A stretch of DNA of 39,787 nt from Chitinispirillum alkaliphilum (GCA_001045525.1 LDWW01000033.1:1-39787), one strand, 5' to 3'. Positions 7,700-15,896 are shown, counted from the stretch's first letter. The notes: generated by a model from the sequence alone, not told the origin. Numbers and translations are program-made.

Positions 7700-10324
7700 A
7701 TGGGTGAAAGCTATATACAAGCTTTGGACAATGTAAAAAAAACAGATATTCTGCGGGCCGGTGGCAAGGCTGCAAATCTGGGTGAAATGCTGCATGCCGG
7801 ACTGAATGTTCCGGGTGGATTCGTAATTTTGACAAACGCCTATAAACGATTTGTCCAGGTGAACAAGCTGGAGGAAAAAATTGAACATCTGCTTGATAGT
7901 GCAGATTTAAAAAGTAGTGCACTTGAGAAGATTTCTGATCAGATAAGAGATCTTTTCACCGGGTCGCAGATTCCCGGGGACTTACAGGAAGAGATAATTG
8001 AAGCCTACAGGGGCTTAGGCAATGGCACTGACGTTTCTGTTGCGGTGCGTTCCTCTGCAACGGCAGAAGATATGCCGGGCCTCTCCTTTGCCGGACAGTA
8101 CAGTACTTATCTGAATGTTAAGGGGGAAAAGGAGTTGATTGAGAGTGTGGCTAAGTGCTGGGCATCTCTCTGGAACAGCAGGGCTATCAGTTATAGGTTA
8201 AGACAGAAGATTGGTAATGTTGATATACTCCATGGTGTTGTGGTACAGAAACTTATCAATGCTGATGTCGCAGGTGTACTTTTCACTGCAAATCCACTGA
8301 ACGGACGCAGGGATCAAATACTGCTCAATGCGTCCTGGGGGCTTGGGGAAGCGGTGGTGGGGGGAGATGTAGATCCGGATGAATGGGTGGTGGCAAAAAG
8401 CACTGGTGAAATTGTTCGGGAGAAAGTTGCTCGTAAACAAAAAATGTATGTAAGGGACAAAAAGGGTGTTCATCTTGTCGGAGTAAAAGAGGAGATGAAA
8501 AATGTTTCTTCACTTTTTGAAAATCAAAGATCAGCTCTTCTTGATCTGGCCATTAAAACTGAAAGGTATTTTGGTGAACCGCAGGATATTGAGTGGGCAA
8601 GTATTAAAGAGGAAATCTATCTTGTCCAAACAAGACCTGTTACCAGTCTTTACCCTCTCCCCAAAAGGCATCCGAATAAACCAGGAGTTCGCCTTTATTT
8701 AAATATCAGCTCCTACTCCCAGGCTATGAAAGAACCCTTTACTCCGATGGGAGAAGATCTGATCTACAGAGCTATAAGAAATACACGCAAAGATCTTGGT
8801 CCCAAAAAGATAACACCTGACAGTCTGTGGTATCTCAGTACCGCTGGTGGAAGGCTGTTTGTGGATATAACCGCGTTTTTGCGCAAAGAAAAGTTTTGGG
8901 AAAAATTCAGAAAACCTGACGCCACCGATAAGGATCCGGTTACTACCAGAGCTTTGCTGCGATATGTGGAGGAGAACAGGGAAGAGATTCTGGGGCATAA
9001 GGAGGGAGTAAGTTATCTCAAAATCCTTAACCCTCGTTTGATCCGCTATTTGTGGAGAGGCTGGAGGGAATTATCCTTTGGTAAAAAGCATCCACAGGAA
9101 GCACGTCGGCGTGCAGTGGCATCGGGTGAAAAATATATCGAACGTTTAAAAACAGACACTGTGCAACTTGAAAACAATGAGCAAAAGATAACATTCATTA
9201 AGGATGAGATCCATTCGGTTTTTCTTGCAGGTGCCCGAACACTTTTCTATGTGACATCTTCATCAAGTGCAATTGCAAAGGTAAAAGAGATGATGGAGAG
9301 GCGTCTTGGGGACAGTAATGGTCTTGGTTTGGTGGAGAAGGCAGTCCCTTATAGTGTCACCACTGAAATGGGAATGGAGCTGATGACGCTTGCAAAGAAC
9401 TACCGTGAAAAAGGGAATACACCTTCACCCGATGATGAGCCGATTAAGAACTTTCTCTCTGTCTACGGCCACAAAAAGTTTGTGGAGCTTGATGTAGGAA
9501 CTCCGACCTGGTCAGAAGAACCGGGATATGTACTGAATCTTATTTCCTCCTATATGGAAAACCGACATTATGAAAAAGCCTTGAAGGAGTTTCGCCAAAG
9601 TCAGTATGAAGCACAGGAAACTATACAAAAAATAAAACGGCGCTTTGAAGAGAACGGATTTGGCAAAGAGGCAGAAAAATCTGAATGGCTGTTAAAAAGT
9701 TTTCGGGAAATGTTTGGAATACGGGAACAATCAAAGTTTGTCATTACACAGGGACTTCAGTTAATCCGTACCTTGTTGTTTGATATCGGAAATGAGCTGG
9801 TTAGAGAGGGGCGGTTGGAAAAAAGTGATGATATATTTTTTGTAAAACTGGATGATATCACGCTGCAAAACGATCTGAAGGGTATAGTAAAAAGAAACAG
9901 AGAAACGTTTGAGAAGAATGCAAACCTGAAAGCCCCCAGACTGATAACCAGCCTGGGAGAGACGACCTATGCAGCTGCAGAGCCTCTTGGCGATGGGACA
10001 ATCAGCGGTATCGCGGTTTCTTCCGGGGTGTATGAAGGGTATGCGAGGGTACTTGTTAATCCTGAAGAGGGTGATACTCTGCAGAACGGAGAGATACTTG
10101 TTACAAATGGAACCAACCCGGCCTGGACACCGCTGTTTTTGAAAATCGGCGCACTTGTGATGGAGTGTGGAGGTCCCATATCACATGGTTCTGTAGTGGC
10201 AAGGGAGTATGGTATACCTGCGGTATCCGGAATAACAGATGCCACAGAAATTATAAAAACCGGTCAAAAACTCAGAGTCAACGGCGAGAGTGGCACGATC
10301 AGGATAGTAGAAGAAGGGGATTGA
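7700..10324 (+). CDS. Rifampin phosphotransferase-type PEP-utilising enzyme
   Basis: 874 residues. The N-terminal ATP-grasp domain (PPDK_N, about 1-315) carries GGKAANLGEML, VAVRSSATAEDMPGLSFAGQ and ANPLNGRRDQILLNASWGLGE. The C-terminal PEP-utilising swivel domain (about 775-870) carries the phosphohistidine block GGPISHGSVVAREYGIPAV, with catalytic His at residue 829. There is no C-terminal PEP/pyruvate TIM barrel, which excludes true PEP synthase or PPDK; instead a helical middle domain (about 320-760) joins the two. This order and length match rifampin phosphotransferase (Rph, about 865 residues, His near 825), which transfers the beta-phosphate of ATP to the drug. The middle domain sets the substrate and its specificity cannot be read here, so a cryptic Rph or a relative acting on another compound is possible. 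It is followed one base later by an efflux-type MFS gene. Confidence 0.8.
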   Translation: MGESYIQALDNVKKTDILRAGGKAANLGEMLHAGLNVPGGFVILTNAYKRFVQVNKLEEKIEHLLDSADLKSSALEKISDQIRDLFTGSQIPGDLQEEIIEAYRGLGNGTDVSVAVRSSATAEDMPGLSFAGQYSTYLNVKGEKELIESVAKCWASLWNSRAISYRLRQKIGNVDILHGVVVQKLINADVAGVLFTANPLNGRRDQILLNASWGLGEAVVGGDVDPDEWVVAKSTGEIVREKVARKQKMYVRDKKGVHLVGVKEEMKNVSSLFENQRSALLDLAIKTERYFGEPQDIEWASIKEEIYLVQTRPVTSLYPLPKRHPNKPGVRLYLNISSYSQAMKEPFTPMGEDLIYRAIRNTRKDLGPKKITPDSLWYLSTAGGRLFVDITAFLRKEKFWEKFRKPDATDKDPVTTRALLRYVEENREEILGHKEGVSYLKILNPRLIRYLWRGWRELSFGKKHPQEARRRAVASGEKYIERLKTDTVQLENNEQKITFIKDEIHSVFLAGARTLFYVTSSSSAIAKVKEMMERRLGDSNGLGLVEKAVPYSVTTEMGMELMTLAKNYREKGNTPSPDDEPIKNFLSVYGHKKFVELDVGTPTWSEEPGYVLNLISSYMENRHYEKALKEFRQSQYEAQETIQKIKRRFEENGFGKEAEKSEWLLKSFREMFGIREQSKFVITQGLQLIRTLLFDIGNELVREGRLEKSDDIFFVKLDDITLQNDLKGIVKRNRETFEKNANLKAPRLITSLGETTYAAAEPLGDGTISGIAVSSGVYEGYARVLVNPEEGDTLQNGEILVTNGTNPAWTPLFLKIGALVMECGGPISHGSVVAREYGIPAVSGITDATEIIKTGQKLRVNGESGTIRIVEEGD

Positions 10325-10325
10325 A

Positions 10326-11519
10326 GTGGTAAGTAGTCGTAAAGCCACAGGGGTTTTGTTTGTCAGTATACTGCTTGCAATGCTTGCCTATGGAATGACT
10401 CTGCCGCTCTTCCCTTTTATGATTGAAAATTTGGGTGGCAGAGGGATACACCTGGGTCTTCTTGTTGCCCTTTATGGTGTCATGCAGCTTCTCTTTGCTC
10501 CGCTTTGGGGTAAGGCTTCTGACAAAAAGGGGCGCAAGCCATTCATCCTTCTGGGGGTAAGCGGATTTATTCTGGCAATGACGGTTTTTGCTTTTGCAAA
10601 CAGCTTGTGGATGCTTTATGCTGGTCAGGTATTTATGGGGGTTTTGGGCAGTGCCCTTTTTCCTGTCTCTATGGCTTATGTTGCGGATTTCAGTGATGAA
10701 AACACCAGGGCAGGCAGTTTAGGCAAACTTGGAGCAGCCATAGGGCTGGGAGTTGTTCTGGGACCAGGAATCGGAGGATTGCTGGCCTTTGACTCTTTAT
10801 CTCTGCCTTTTCTGGCTGGGGCAGGGCTCTCTTTGCCGGTCTTGATGATTATTGCTGTGTGGCTTCCTGAATACAAAAACACAGACCTGGAATTTAGAGC
10901 TGAACCTGAAAAACCCAAAAGCGGATTTGAGTTTCTAAAGGCACTTTGGGGACCTGCTGGTTTTGGACTATTCATTGTTTTTGCGGTCTATTTTGGAAAA
11001 TCAAATTTTTCAGGTATATACGGATTGTATGCGATGGAGCGATACGGGTATACAACCACCGAAATCGGAAGTTTACTCATGATGATGGGGCTTGTATATG
11101 CATTGGTTCAGGGGCTAATAGTTGGTCCGCTGACCAAAAGATTTGGTGAGGGAGTAATTATAACCTACTGTCTTTTAGGCAATGCAGTTGGATTTATTTT
11201 CCTCATCTTAGCTTATAATTACCTTATGGTTGCAATGAGTATCAGTTTTTTCATCGCGTTCAACGCGGCTCTTAAACCATCTGCCCTTTCTTTTATTTCA
11301 AAGAACTCATCAGGCAAACAAGGAACAGCCATGGGATTTGCAGATGCTTATATGAGTGTAGGGCGAACTGTTGGGCCACTTTGGGCTGGCTTTGTTTTCG
11401 ACATCAACAGGAATATTCCATTCATTGGAGGAGCGGTCTTTTTCTTTTTGGTTTTTGCGGCAAGTCTTGTTTATAACCGGAGAAAAAACAGTATAAGAGC
11501 AGCTGCTGAAAATATTTAA
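10326..11519 (+). CDS. MFS transporter, drug-efflux (DHA1/TetA-like) type
   Basis: 397 residues with about twelve hydrophobic helices in two halves. Motif A of the major facilitator superfamily lies in the loop after helix 2 (GKASDKKGRKP), and motif C-like GLGVVLGPGIGG lies in helix 5, the antiporter signature of DHA1 drug exporters such as TetA and MdtG. It would act in the inner membrane as a proton-coupled exporter. GTG start at 10326, one base after the stop of the Rph-like gene, with a purine-rich AAGAAGGGGA inside that gene as ribosome binding site, so the two are certainly co-transcribed. The pairing suggests modification plus export of one class of compound; which one cannot be told. 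Confidence 0.85.
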   Translation: MVSSRKATGVLFVSILLAMLAYGMTLPLFPFMIENLGGRGIHLGLLVALYGVMQLLFAPLWGKASDKKGRKPFILLGVSGFILAMTVFAFANSLWMLYAGQVFMGVLGSALFPVSMAYVADFSDENTRAGSLGKLGAAIGLGVVLGPGIGGLLAFDSLSLPFLAGAGLSLPVLMIIAVWLPEYKNTDLEFRAEPEKPKSGFEFLKALWGPAGFGLFIVFAVYFGKSNFSGIYGLYAMERYGYTTTEIGSLLMMMGLVYALVQGLIVGPLTKRFGEGVIITYCLLGNAVGFIFLILAYNYLMVAMSISFFIAFNAALKPSALSFISKNSSGKQGTAMGFADAYMSVGRTVGPLWAGFVFDINRNIPFIGGAVFFFLVFAASLVYNRRKNSIRAAAENI

Positions 11520-11802
11520 CTGTGATCATATTCACGGTGGCACTGTGTCTTGCAGGAAGGTGTCACTTCCATAATTGAATTACAATGTGCACACCGGGTC
11601 GGAGCAAAGGCGTACACCTCAGTTTAGTATAGAAACAGTTTAGGTGAATGCAGTATTTGGTAACAGAGCTTTATCTGGGCCGAGGCGAACCGGATCACAA
11701 GGCCGCCGCTTCTTTGCGGGCAGCCCTGTGGTAAGTGGTTTTATTTGAGTCAAGAGTGGAAATTGGCTTTGATAAAAACGAGTTCACGCTTTTTGCCGGT
11801 GC
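11520..11802. other. Intergenic region between convergent genes
   Basis: No gene seen. Contains a small inverted repeat at 11555-11570 (GGAAG/CTTCC) and the large imperfect hairpin at 11696-11730. Confidence 0.4.
11696..11730 (+). terminator. Imperfect GC-rich hairpin, possible terminator
   Basis: CACAAGGCCGCCGC and GCGGGCAGCCCTGTG pair around a TTCTTT loop with about twelve base pairs and two mismatches. A weak T-containing stretch (GGTTTTATTTG) lies about ten bases downstream. It could end the MFS transcript; the distance from the gene (about 180 bases) and the poor T-tract leave it uncertain. Confidence 0.35.
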
Positions 11803-13068
11803 TCAGATACTCTTTTTACAGATATCCAGCAGCCCAAAATCTCTTGCTGCTTGGGAGAGGCGTGTAAGGTCTTCTGCAGTTTTTATGACTGCATACATCT
11901 TTGGATCTATGGTTAATATGAGTGGATTGTTTGCCATAGGAAGTATATCGGTAGCGGCATACCCTACTTTCGGTGACCTGGGGAGTTCGGGGGTGATCTC
12001 TTTTGGTGGGGTGGCGTAATCCGGAAGGTCACTCTCTTTGAGAAGGTTGCAGTCAAGGGCATAAAAGCCGGTGTTGAAGGGCAGGAAAAATTTGTTTTTC
12101 GGATCTTTTATGTTTCTGGTGATTTCGTTTCTTATGGCCTGTTCAATAATACAGGTTTTTTTGTCGCTGTTTTTTTTAACTGCTATGAAAGTGCCGAATG
12201 GGTCATCGGGAGGGAACTGATCTCTGAGGACACCAACTCCAATGCAGTCGTGCTGTTTTGCGGCCTGAGCCATCAGGGGAAGCATTGTCTGGTCGTAGAT
12301 TGCGGTGGCCTGTGCGAGGATGATTTTACTGCATCCAAGGGTTTCCAGCCACTCCAGGCAGGAGAGATTTTTTGTGTCCGGTTTTTGCTTTAAGATCATC
12401 AGAGGACCACCGGTTTCATCAGGCTGAGTTACAGGGTTTGGGGTGTTATTTTCAACCGTGTAGGCAATCTTTTCATCTTTAGTGAAATGAAGTCTCTGTT
12501 CCTGGGCCACAATTCTTACATTTTTAAGTCCGAAATACTCTTTTTCCTCCAGTATTCGGGGAATAACTCTTTCTGTTATGGAGCCCTTTGGGCCAGTAGT
12601 TATAATGACCGGAATGTCCAAATTGTTTTTTTTGCAAAAGGAGGCGATCAGGGCAAGGTTGATATGCAAGGCCCCAAAATCCTGGAAAAAATTTTCAAGT
12701 GGATATGTAGCTTTGGTGAAGTCTTTGAGTGAGTGCGGATCGGCTCCCCGGGCCAGGAGGCTTGTTCGGAGCCGTTCTCCTTCACCACCGGCAGTAAACA
12801 CCACACCATATCCATTAAGCGATTCAGGGGAGAAGGAAACATTCTGCCAGGGCATAAAAGGCGGAAACTCCTGAGCGGCATCAGATAATAACTTCTTGCC
12901 TTTTTCGCTGTTCTCCAATGCTTTGCGGCGCCTTTCAAGCTGCCAGTTAAAAACCGGCGGGGGAAAATGGCGGTTCATCTGTTCAACTAGTTGGTTGCGC
13001 TGTTTTTCATCGAGAAGACCGAATCTTTCTACCCTGGGGGCTAAACTGTCTATGTTCCATTTGTTCAT
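11803..13068 (-). CDS. Nucleotidyltransferase of the UDP-sugar pyrophosphorylase type
   Basis: 421 residues from the ATG at 13068, chosen because GGGTGAAAAG lies directly upstream; the frame extends to 13149 without signals. The nucleotide-binding loop VVFTAGGEGERLR is at residues 89-101, followed by FTKATYPLENFF, which takes the place of the sugar-phosphate-binding K-x-x-x-x-x-x-P segment. VIITTGPKGSITERV, GGPLMILKQ and FNTGFYALD fit the Rossmann-like core of UDPGP/NTP-transferase enzymes. These make a nucleotide-sugar and pyrophosphate from NTP and sugar-1-phosphate in the cytoplasm. The loop is GEGERL rather than the usual GxGTRL, so the substrate is open. It is divergent from the universal stress gene. 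Confidence 0.6.
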   Translation of the reverse strand: MNKWNIDSLAPRVERFGLLDEKQRNQLVEQMNRHFPPPVFNWQLERRRKALENSEKGKKLLSDAAQEFPPFMPWQNVSFSPESLNGYGVVFTAGGEGERLRTSLLARGADPHSLKDFTKATYPLENFFQDFGALHINLALIASFCKKNNLDIPVIITTGPKGSITERVIPRILEEKEYFGLKNVRIVAQEQRLHFTKDEKIAYTVENNTPNPVTQPDETGGPLMILKQKPDTKNLSCLEWLETLGCSKIILAQATAIYDQTMLPLMAQAAKQHDCIGVGVLRDQFPPDDPFGTFIAVKKNSDKKTCIIEQAIRNEITRNIKDPKNKFFLPFNTGFYALDCNLLKESDLPDYATPPKEITPELPRSPKVGYAATDILPMANNPLILTIDPKMYAVIKTAEDLTRLSQAARDFGLLDICKKSI

Positions 13069-13212
13069 CTTTTCACCCGTTTCAAAAAATGTGGATAAAG
13101 CTGTGATGAAGATAAAATATAAAAATGACCACCCTCCGGTAACTCCCAAACAATTCCGGCCCTTTTTATCCTTATTTATATTGAAATCAGCATCCCCAAG
13201 AGAGGTGAACCT

Positions 13213-13509
13213 ATGAATGAATTTGAAGCTATCGCATCTGCAGGCTTAAAAGTGATTCATCCCGTGTACGATTCCCAAAATTCAGTTCAGCCCTTTGTTC
13301 ATGCGTTAAAGCTTGCACTGGGTTCCAGAGGAGAGCTGGAGATTATTGATGTAAGGTCAGAGGCGGAGGTACTGGAGCATATAGGAGTGCGAGCGACACT
13401 TGAGCGCTGGGGGGTGCTTCCAGCGGGATCTCACAGAAGCAATGTTGAAAATATCGGCTTGAAGATCAAAAAAATCGTGCGGGAGGGGAACAAAAAAAAG
13501 AGGTTGTAA
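13213..13509 (+). CDS. Universal stress protein, N-terminal part (frame broken at an A8 tract)
   Basis: 98 residues in the zero frame (KVIHPVYDSQNSVQPFVHAL, LGSRGELEIIDVRSEAEVLEH, GLKIKKIVREGN), ending at TAA 13507-13509. This is the first half of a two-domain UspA-type protein; the first strand (LKVIHPVYD) corresponds to the Usp ATP-binding strand with its Asp. It ends at an A8-G tract (13492-13500), after which the homologous sequence continues in the -1 frame. Reading through by a -1 shift gives about 274 residues. It is either a decayed or missequenced gene or one expressed by frameshifting. GAGAGGTG just upstream supplies the ribosome binding site of the ATG at 13213. Confidence 0.65.
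   Translation: MNEFEAIASAGLKVIHPVYDSQNSVQPFVHALKLALGSRGELEIIDVRSEAEVLEHIGVRATLERWGVLPAGSHRSNVENIGLKIKKIVREGNKKKRL
13494..13500 (+). promoter_or_regulatory. Slippery heptamer A AAA AAG, possible -1 frameshift site
   Basis: In the zero frame the codons are AAA AAA AAG, so the heptamer A-AAA-AAG is correctly phased for -1 slippage, as in dnaX. GGGAGGGG (13481-13488), a Shine-Dalgarno-like stimulator, lies about 7 bases upstream. The zero-frame stop follows at 13507. Confidence 0.35.
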
Positions 13510-13538
13510 AAAGGCTCAATAAGCACTTTCATGACCTG

Positions 13539-14036
13539 ATGGTTCTTGGGGTCTCAGAAAACCCCGCTGTGTTTAATTTTGGCAGTCTGGCAGAGTACCT
13601 TTCAGACTATTTCCACCAGCAAACCCTCTTCATACCAGCTCAGGGGAGGTTTTTTGTTGATGAAAATTCTGGTAAGATGTCATTGAACACAGTTGTAATT
13701 CCGGTGGCAGATCAATCTTTTTTTGATACCGCTATGGATGCGCTCACCGATATTCTGGCTTTTTTCCCTCTCAGCGTTTCAAGGATTATCACCCTGCATG
13801 CCGGGAGCGAATTTCCAGAACTTATCAACAGGCACGATATTGAAGCGCAATTTGTTCAGGAGTTGAGCTCTGAGTCGCTGGTTGAAGCAATTACCCAAAC
13901 TGCCAGATCCAGCAATGCCGATCTTATTGTAATGGCAACAGGAGGCAGAACTTCCTTTGTAAACAAAATAACCGGCAGTTCTACCCAGCAGGTTGTGCGG
14001 CGTTTACCCTGTCCGCTGCTTTCAGTTTCTGTTTAG
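13539..14036 (+). CDS. Universal stress protein, C-terminal part
   Basis: 165 residues from the first ATG in this frame, but the homologous sequence begins earlier in the same frame (about 13497) and joins the upstream part. The second Usp domain starts at about residue 48 (SLNTVVIPVADQSFFDTAMD) and ends in NADLIVMATGGRTSF and GSSTQQVVRRLPCPLLSVSV, the typical Usp nucleotide-binding loop and last strand. No ribosome binding site is visible before 13539, so independent translation is unlikely. Such tandem-Usp proteins are cytoplasmic ATP-binding stress proteins of unclear biochemical role. Confidence 0.7.
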   Translation: MVLGVSENPAVFNFGSLAEYLSDYFHQQTLFIPAQGRFFVDENSGKMSLNTVVIPVADQSFFDTAMDALTDILAFFPLSVSRIITLHAGSEFPELINRHDIEAQFVQELSSESLVEAITQTARSSNADLIVMATGGRTSFVNKITGSSTQQVVRRLPCPLLSVSV

Positions 14037-14063
14037 GGGTGGGTAGGTATAAATTGAATCAAG

Positions 14064-14100
14064 GGGTAGCGGACCTGTTTTAAACATTGTCGCGCTACCC
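14064..14100. terminator. Bidirectional terminator between the usp gene and flagellin 1
   Basis: GGGTAGCG (14064-14071) pairs with CGCTACCC (14093-14100), extended by outer G/C pairs. On the plus strand it is followed by GGGGTTTTCTTATTC, ending the usp transcript; on the minus strand it lies just after the flagellin stop at 14120. Confidence 0.7.
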
Positions 14101-14119
14101 GGGGTTTTCTTATTCTTCT

Positions 14120-14968
14120 TTATCTAAGCAGAGCAAGAACATTCTGAGGAGTCATATTCGCCTGTGCAAGCATTGCTGTGCCTGATTGGGTCAGGATCTG
14201 ACTTCTGGTAAACGCAGAAGATTCTGCTGCGAAATCAGCATCCCTTATAAGAGATTCCGCTGCGGCCTGATTTGTTTCACTTATTTGCAGGTTGTTGATT
14301 GCGTGTTCAAGGCGGTTAACATAGGCACCTATCGAAGCCCTCTCTTCATTTACCTGGTTGATGGCATTGTCCAGATACCCTATCGCCAGTCTTGCATTAG
14401 CCTGAGTGTTCATCTGGAAATCAGCAGTCAGATTCTCATCAAGCTCTGTTGCTATCATGCTGTTGATTTGAATTGTCATACCATCTGCAAGCGGATTGCT
14501 GCCGGCATCGACCCAGAATGTGCTTCCGTCCCCGCCACCAAATCTCTCGGCGCTGTTGGAGATTATCTCCATGTTATTGTAGTTGGTTACGTTTGCGATA
14601 CGGTCGATTTCATCTCTGAGATGTCTGAACTCCTGATTTGTATAGCCCCGTTCGGTATTGGTGAGTGTATCGTTTGCTGACTGCACGGCCAGCTCTCTCA
14701 TTCTTTGAAGTATATCGGAGATCTCTCCCAGTGCGCCTTCAGCGATTTGAAGCAGTGAGGTGCCGTCGAGGGCATTTCTCTGAGCCTGTTTTGCCCCGCG
14801 TACCTGTGTGCGCAGTCTTTCAGATATGGCAAGTCCGGCTGCATCGTCACTTGCTCTGTTGATTCTCAAACCTGTCGAGAGTTTTTCAAGGCTGCTGCTC
14901 ATTGATTTGTTTGATCTGTTGAGCGCAGAAGTCGCTATCATAGATGATATGTTGTTGTTAATACGCAC
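14120..14968 (-). CDS. fliC: Flagellin 1
   Basis: 282 residues. Flagellin N-domain at 1-140 (RINNNISSMIATSALNRS, then SLEKLSTGLRINRASDDAAG, then RMRELAVQSANDTLTNTER) and C-domain at about 195-282 (AYVNRLEHAINNL, RDADFAAESSAFTRSQILTQ, AMLAQANMTPQNVLALLR). The middle is short, so the filament would consist mostly of D0/D1 with almost no outer domain. It is exported by the flagellar type III system and polymerises into the filament. The start is a GTG at 14968: GGGAGG at 14980-14975 is correctly placed and the product then aligns with flagellin 2; the frame is open to 15016 but without signals. Its leader holds two hairpins and a FliA-type promoter. It is about 13 kb from, and clearly diverged from, the second flagellin gene. 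Confidence 0.95.
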   Translation of the reverse strand: MRINNNISSMIATSALNRSNKSMSSSLEKLSTGLRINRASDDAAGLAISERLRTQVRGAKQAQRNALDGTSLLQIAEGALGEISDILQRMRELAVQSANDTLTNTERGYTNQEFRHLRDEIDRIANVTNYNNMEIISNSAERFGGGDGSTFWVDAGSNPLADGMTIQINSMIATELDENLTADFQMNTQANARLAIGYLDNAINQVNEERASIGAYVNRLEHAINNLQISETNQAAAESLIRDADFAAESSAFTRSQILTQSGTAMLAQANMTPQNVLALLR

Positions 14969-14975
14969 GAAGAAC

Positions 14976-15075
14976 CTCCCTGTTAATAGTGTCGTCAGGG
15001 TGACGTTCCGTGTCACCCCCTACTATTTCTCTTCTTTACAGGGAGTCATAAGAAATTGCCGTTTCTCCTCCCTGT
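14976..15075 (-). promoter_or_regulatory. Flagellin 1 leader with mutually exclusive pairings around the ribosome binding site
   Basis: Reading the minus strand 5' to 3': ACAGGGAG (15075-15068), CTCCCTGT (15045-15038), a separate hairpin GGGTGAC/GTCACCC (15018-14998, 7-base loop), then ACAGGGAG again (14983-14976), which is the Shine-Dalgarno of the GTG start. CTCCCTGT can pair perfectly over 8 bases with either copy. Both ACAGGGAGG copies also resemble the CsrA consensus ACARGGAUG. Confidence 0.5.
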
Positions 15076-15096
15076 GTATAATCTCTCCTAATTCTT

Positions 15097-15123
15097 TTAT
15101 CGGCAGTAGTTGGATAAACTTAA
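15097..15123 (-). promoter_or_regulatory. FliA (sigma-28) type promoter of flagellin 1
   Basis: On the minus strand TTAAGTTT (15123-15116), an 11-base spacer and GCCGATAA (15104-15097). Consensus is TAAAGTTT-N11-GCCGATAA, so the -10 is perfect, the -35 has seven of eight and the spacing is exact. It lies about 130 bases upstream of the flagellin GTG. Confidence 0.8.
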
Positions 15124-15292
15124 ATTTTTTTTGTGGTGTTATTTATTAAACGTACAGGGTTAAATCTGCTGTTGGTTTTTTTTATACCTTGGGGCAGAAG
15201 GATTCATTAGTTGTTGGCACAATTAGTGTGGGTGTTCAGAGGTGGTTTTAGCCGTTTAAATGGATGGTGTCAGCTTTGGATATTATTTGGCT

Positions 15293-15302
15293 GGGGGGGG
15301 GG
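15293..15302. repeat. Homopolymeric G10 tract
   Basis: Ten consecutive G on the plus strand, between the 3' end of tadA (stop at 15330) and the flagellin 1 promoter, about 170 bases upstream of the -35 box. Longer than expected by chance in this base composition. Confidence 0.6.
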
Positions 15303-15329
15303 TAGAGTATATTAATGGTTGTGTTTCTT

Positions 15330-15794
15330 TTAGCCGGATTTATTTTTTCTCAGTTCGCGAAAGAATGAGCTTAGGAGTTCGCTGCACTCATCAGCCATAA
15401 TTCCGGAGCTTATGGCGGGGAAGTTGCGGTAGGAGGATTCTATCAGGGGGCGATAGGGGAATGTGTCTACTGCTCCCGCTCTGGGGTCGGTTGTTCCGTA
15501 GGTAACAGATTCAATTCTTGATTGAACGATAGCCCCAAGGCACATCAGGCAGGGTTCAAGGGTAACGTAAAGGTTGCAGCCATTGAGTCTCCATGTGGAG
15601 AGTTTTTCTGTGGCAGCGCTGATGGCGACGATTTCGGCATGGGCAGTAATATCACTGAGTTGTTCAACTCTGTTATATCCTCTGCCGATGATTTTTCCGT
15701 TTTTTTCTATCACAGCACCCACAGGAACCTCTAATTCATCAGCTGCTTTTAAAGCTTCCTGATATGCCATGGTCATAAAATAGTAAGGGTTCAT
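15330..15794 (-). CDS. tadA: tRNA-specific adenosine deaminase TadA
   Basis: 154 residues, the usual length. Deaminates A34 to inosine in tRNA-Arg(ACG), allowing it to read CGN codons. The zinc-dependent deaminase motifs are complete: HAE at residues 52-54 (ligand His52, proton shuttle Glu54) and PCLMC at 81-85 (ligands Cys82 and Cys85), with the family block VPVGAVI ahead and YGTTDPRAGAVDTF after. The ATG at 15794 has no clear ribosome binding site; a second ATG seven codons later is possible. It is divergent from ffh with about 100 bases between, which must hold promoters for both. Confidence 0.92.
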   Translation of the reverse strand: MNPYYFMTMAYQEALKAADELEVPVGAVIEKNGKIIGRGYNRVEQLSDITAHAEIVAISAATEKLSTWRLNGCNLYVTLEPCLMCLGAIVQSRIESVTYGTTDPRAGAVDTFPYRPLIESSYRNFPAISSGIMADECSELLSSFFRELRKNKSG

Positions 15795-15896
15795 AATCGA
15801 AATAAGTATAATACTTGTGTACTATTTGTTCCAAAACTTAATTTCTTTAGATTCCGGTAATATAGCAAATAATCCGGTTAATACGAAAGTAACCTT

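Noticed and set aside
7700-10324. Phosphoenolpyruvate synthase or pyruvate phosphate dikinase
   Set aside because: The His domain is at the extreme C-terminus and the PEP/pyruvate TIM barrel is absent, so the layout is that of rifampin phosphotransferase.
11538-11554. Sigma-54 promoter TGGCAC...TTGCA
   Set aside because: The GG and GC elements are 11 rather than 10 bases apart and the downstream gene is on the opposite strand.
14665-15149. Plus-strand ORFs across the flagellin 1 gene
   Set aside because: They are antisense shadows of a strongly conserved flagellin gene and its leader.
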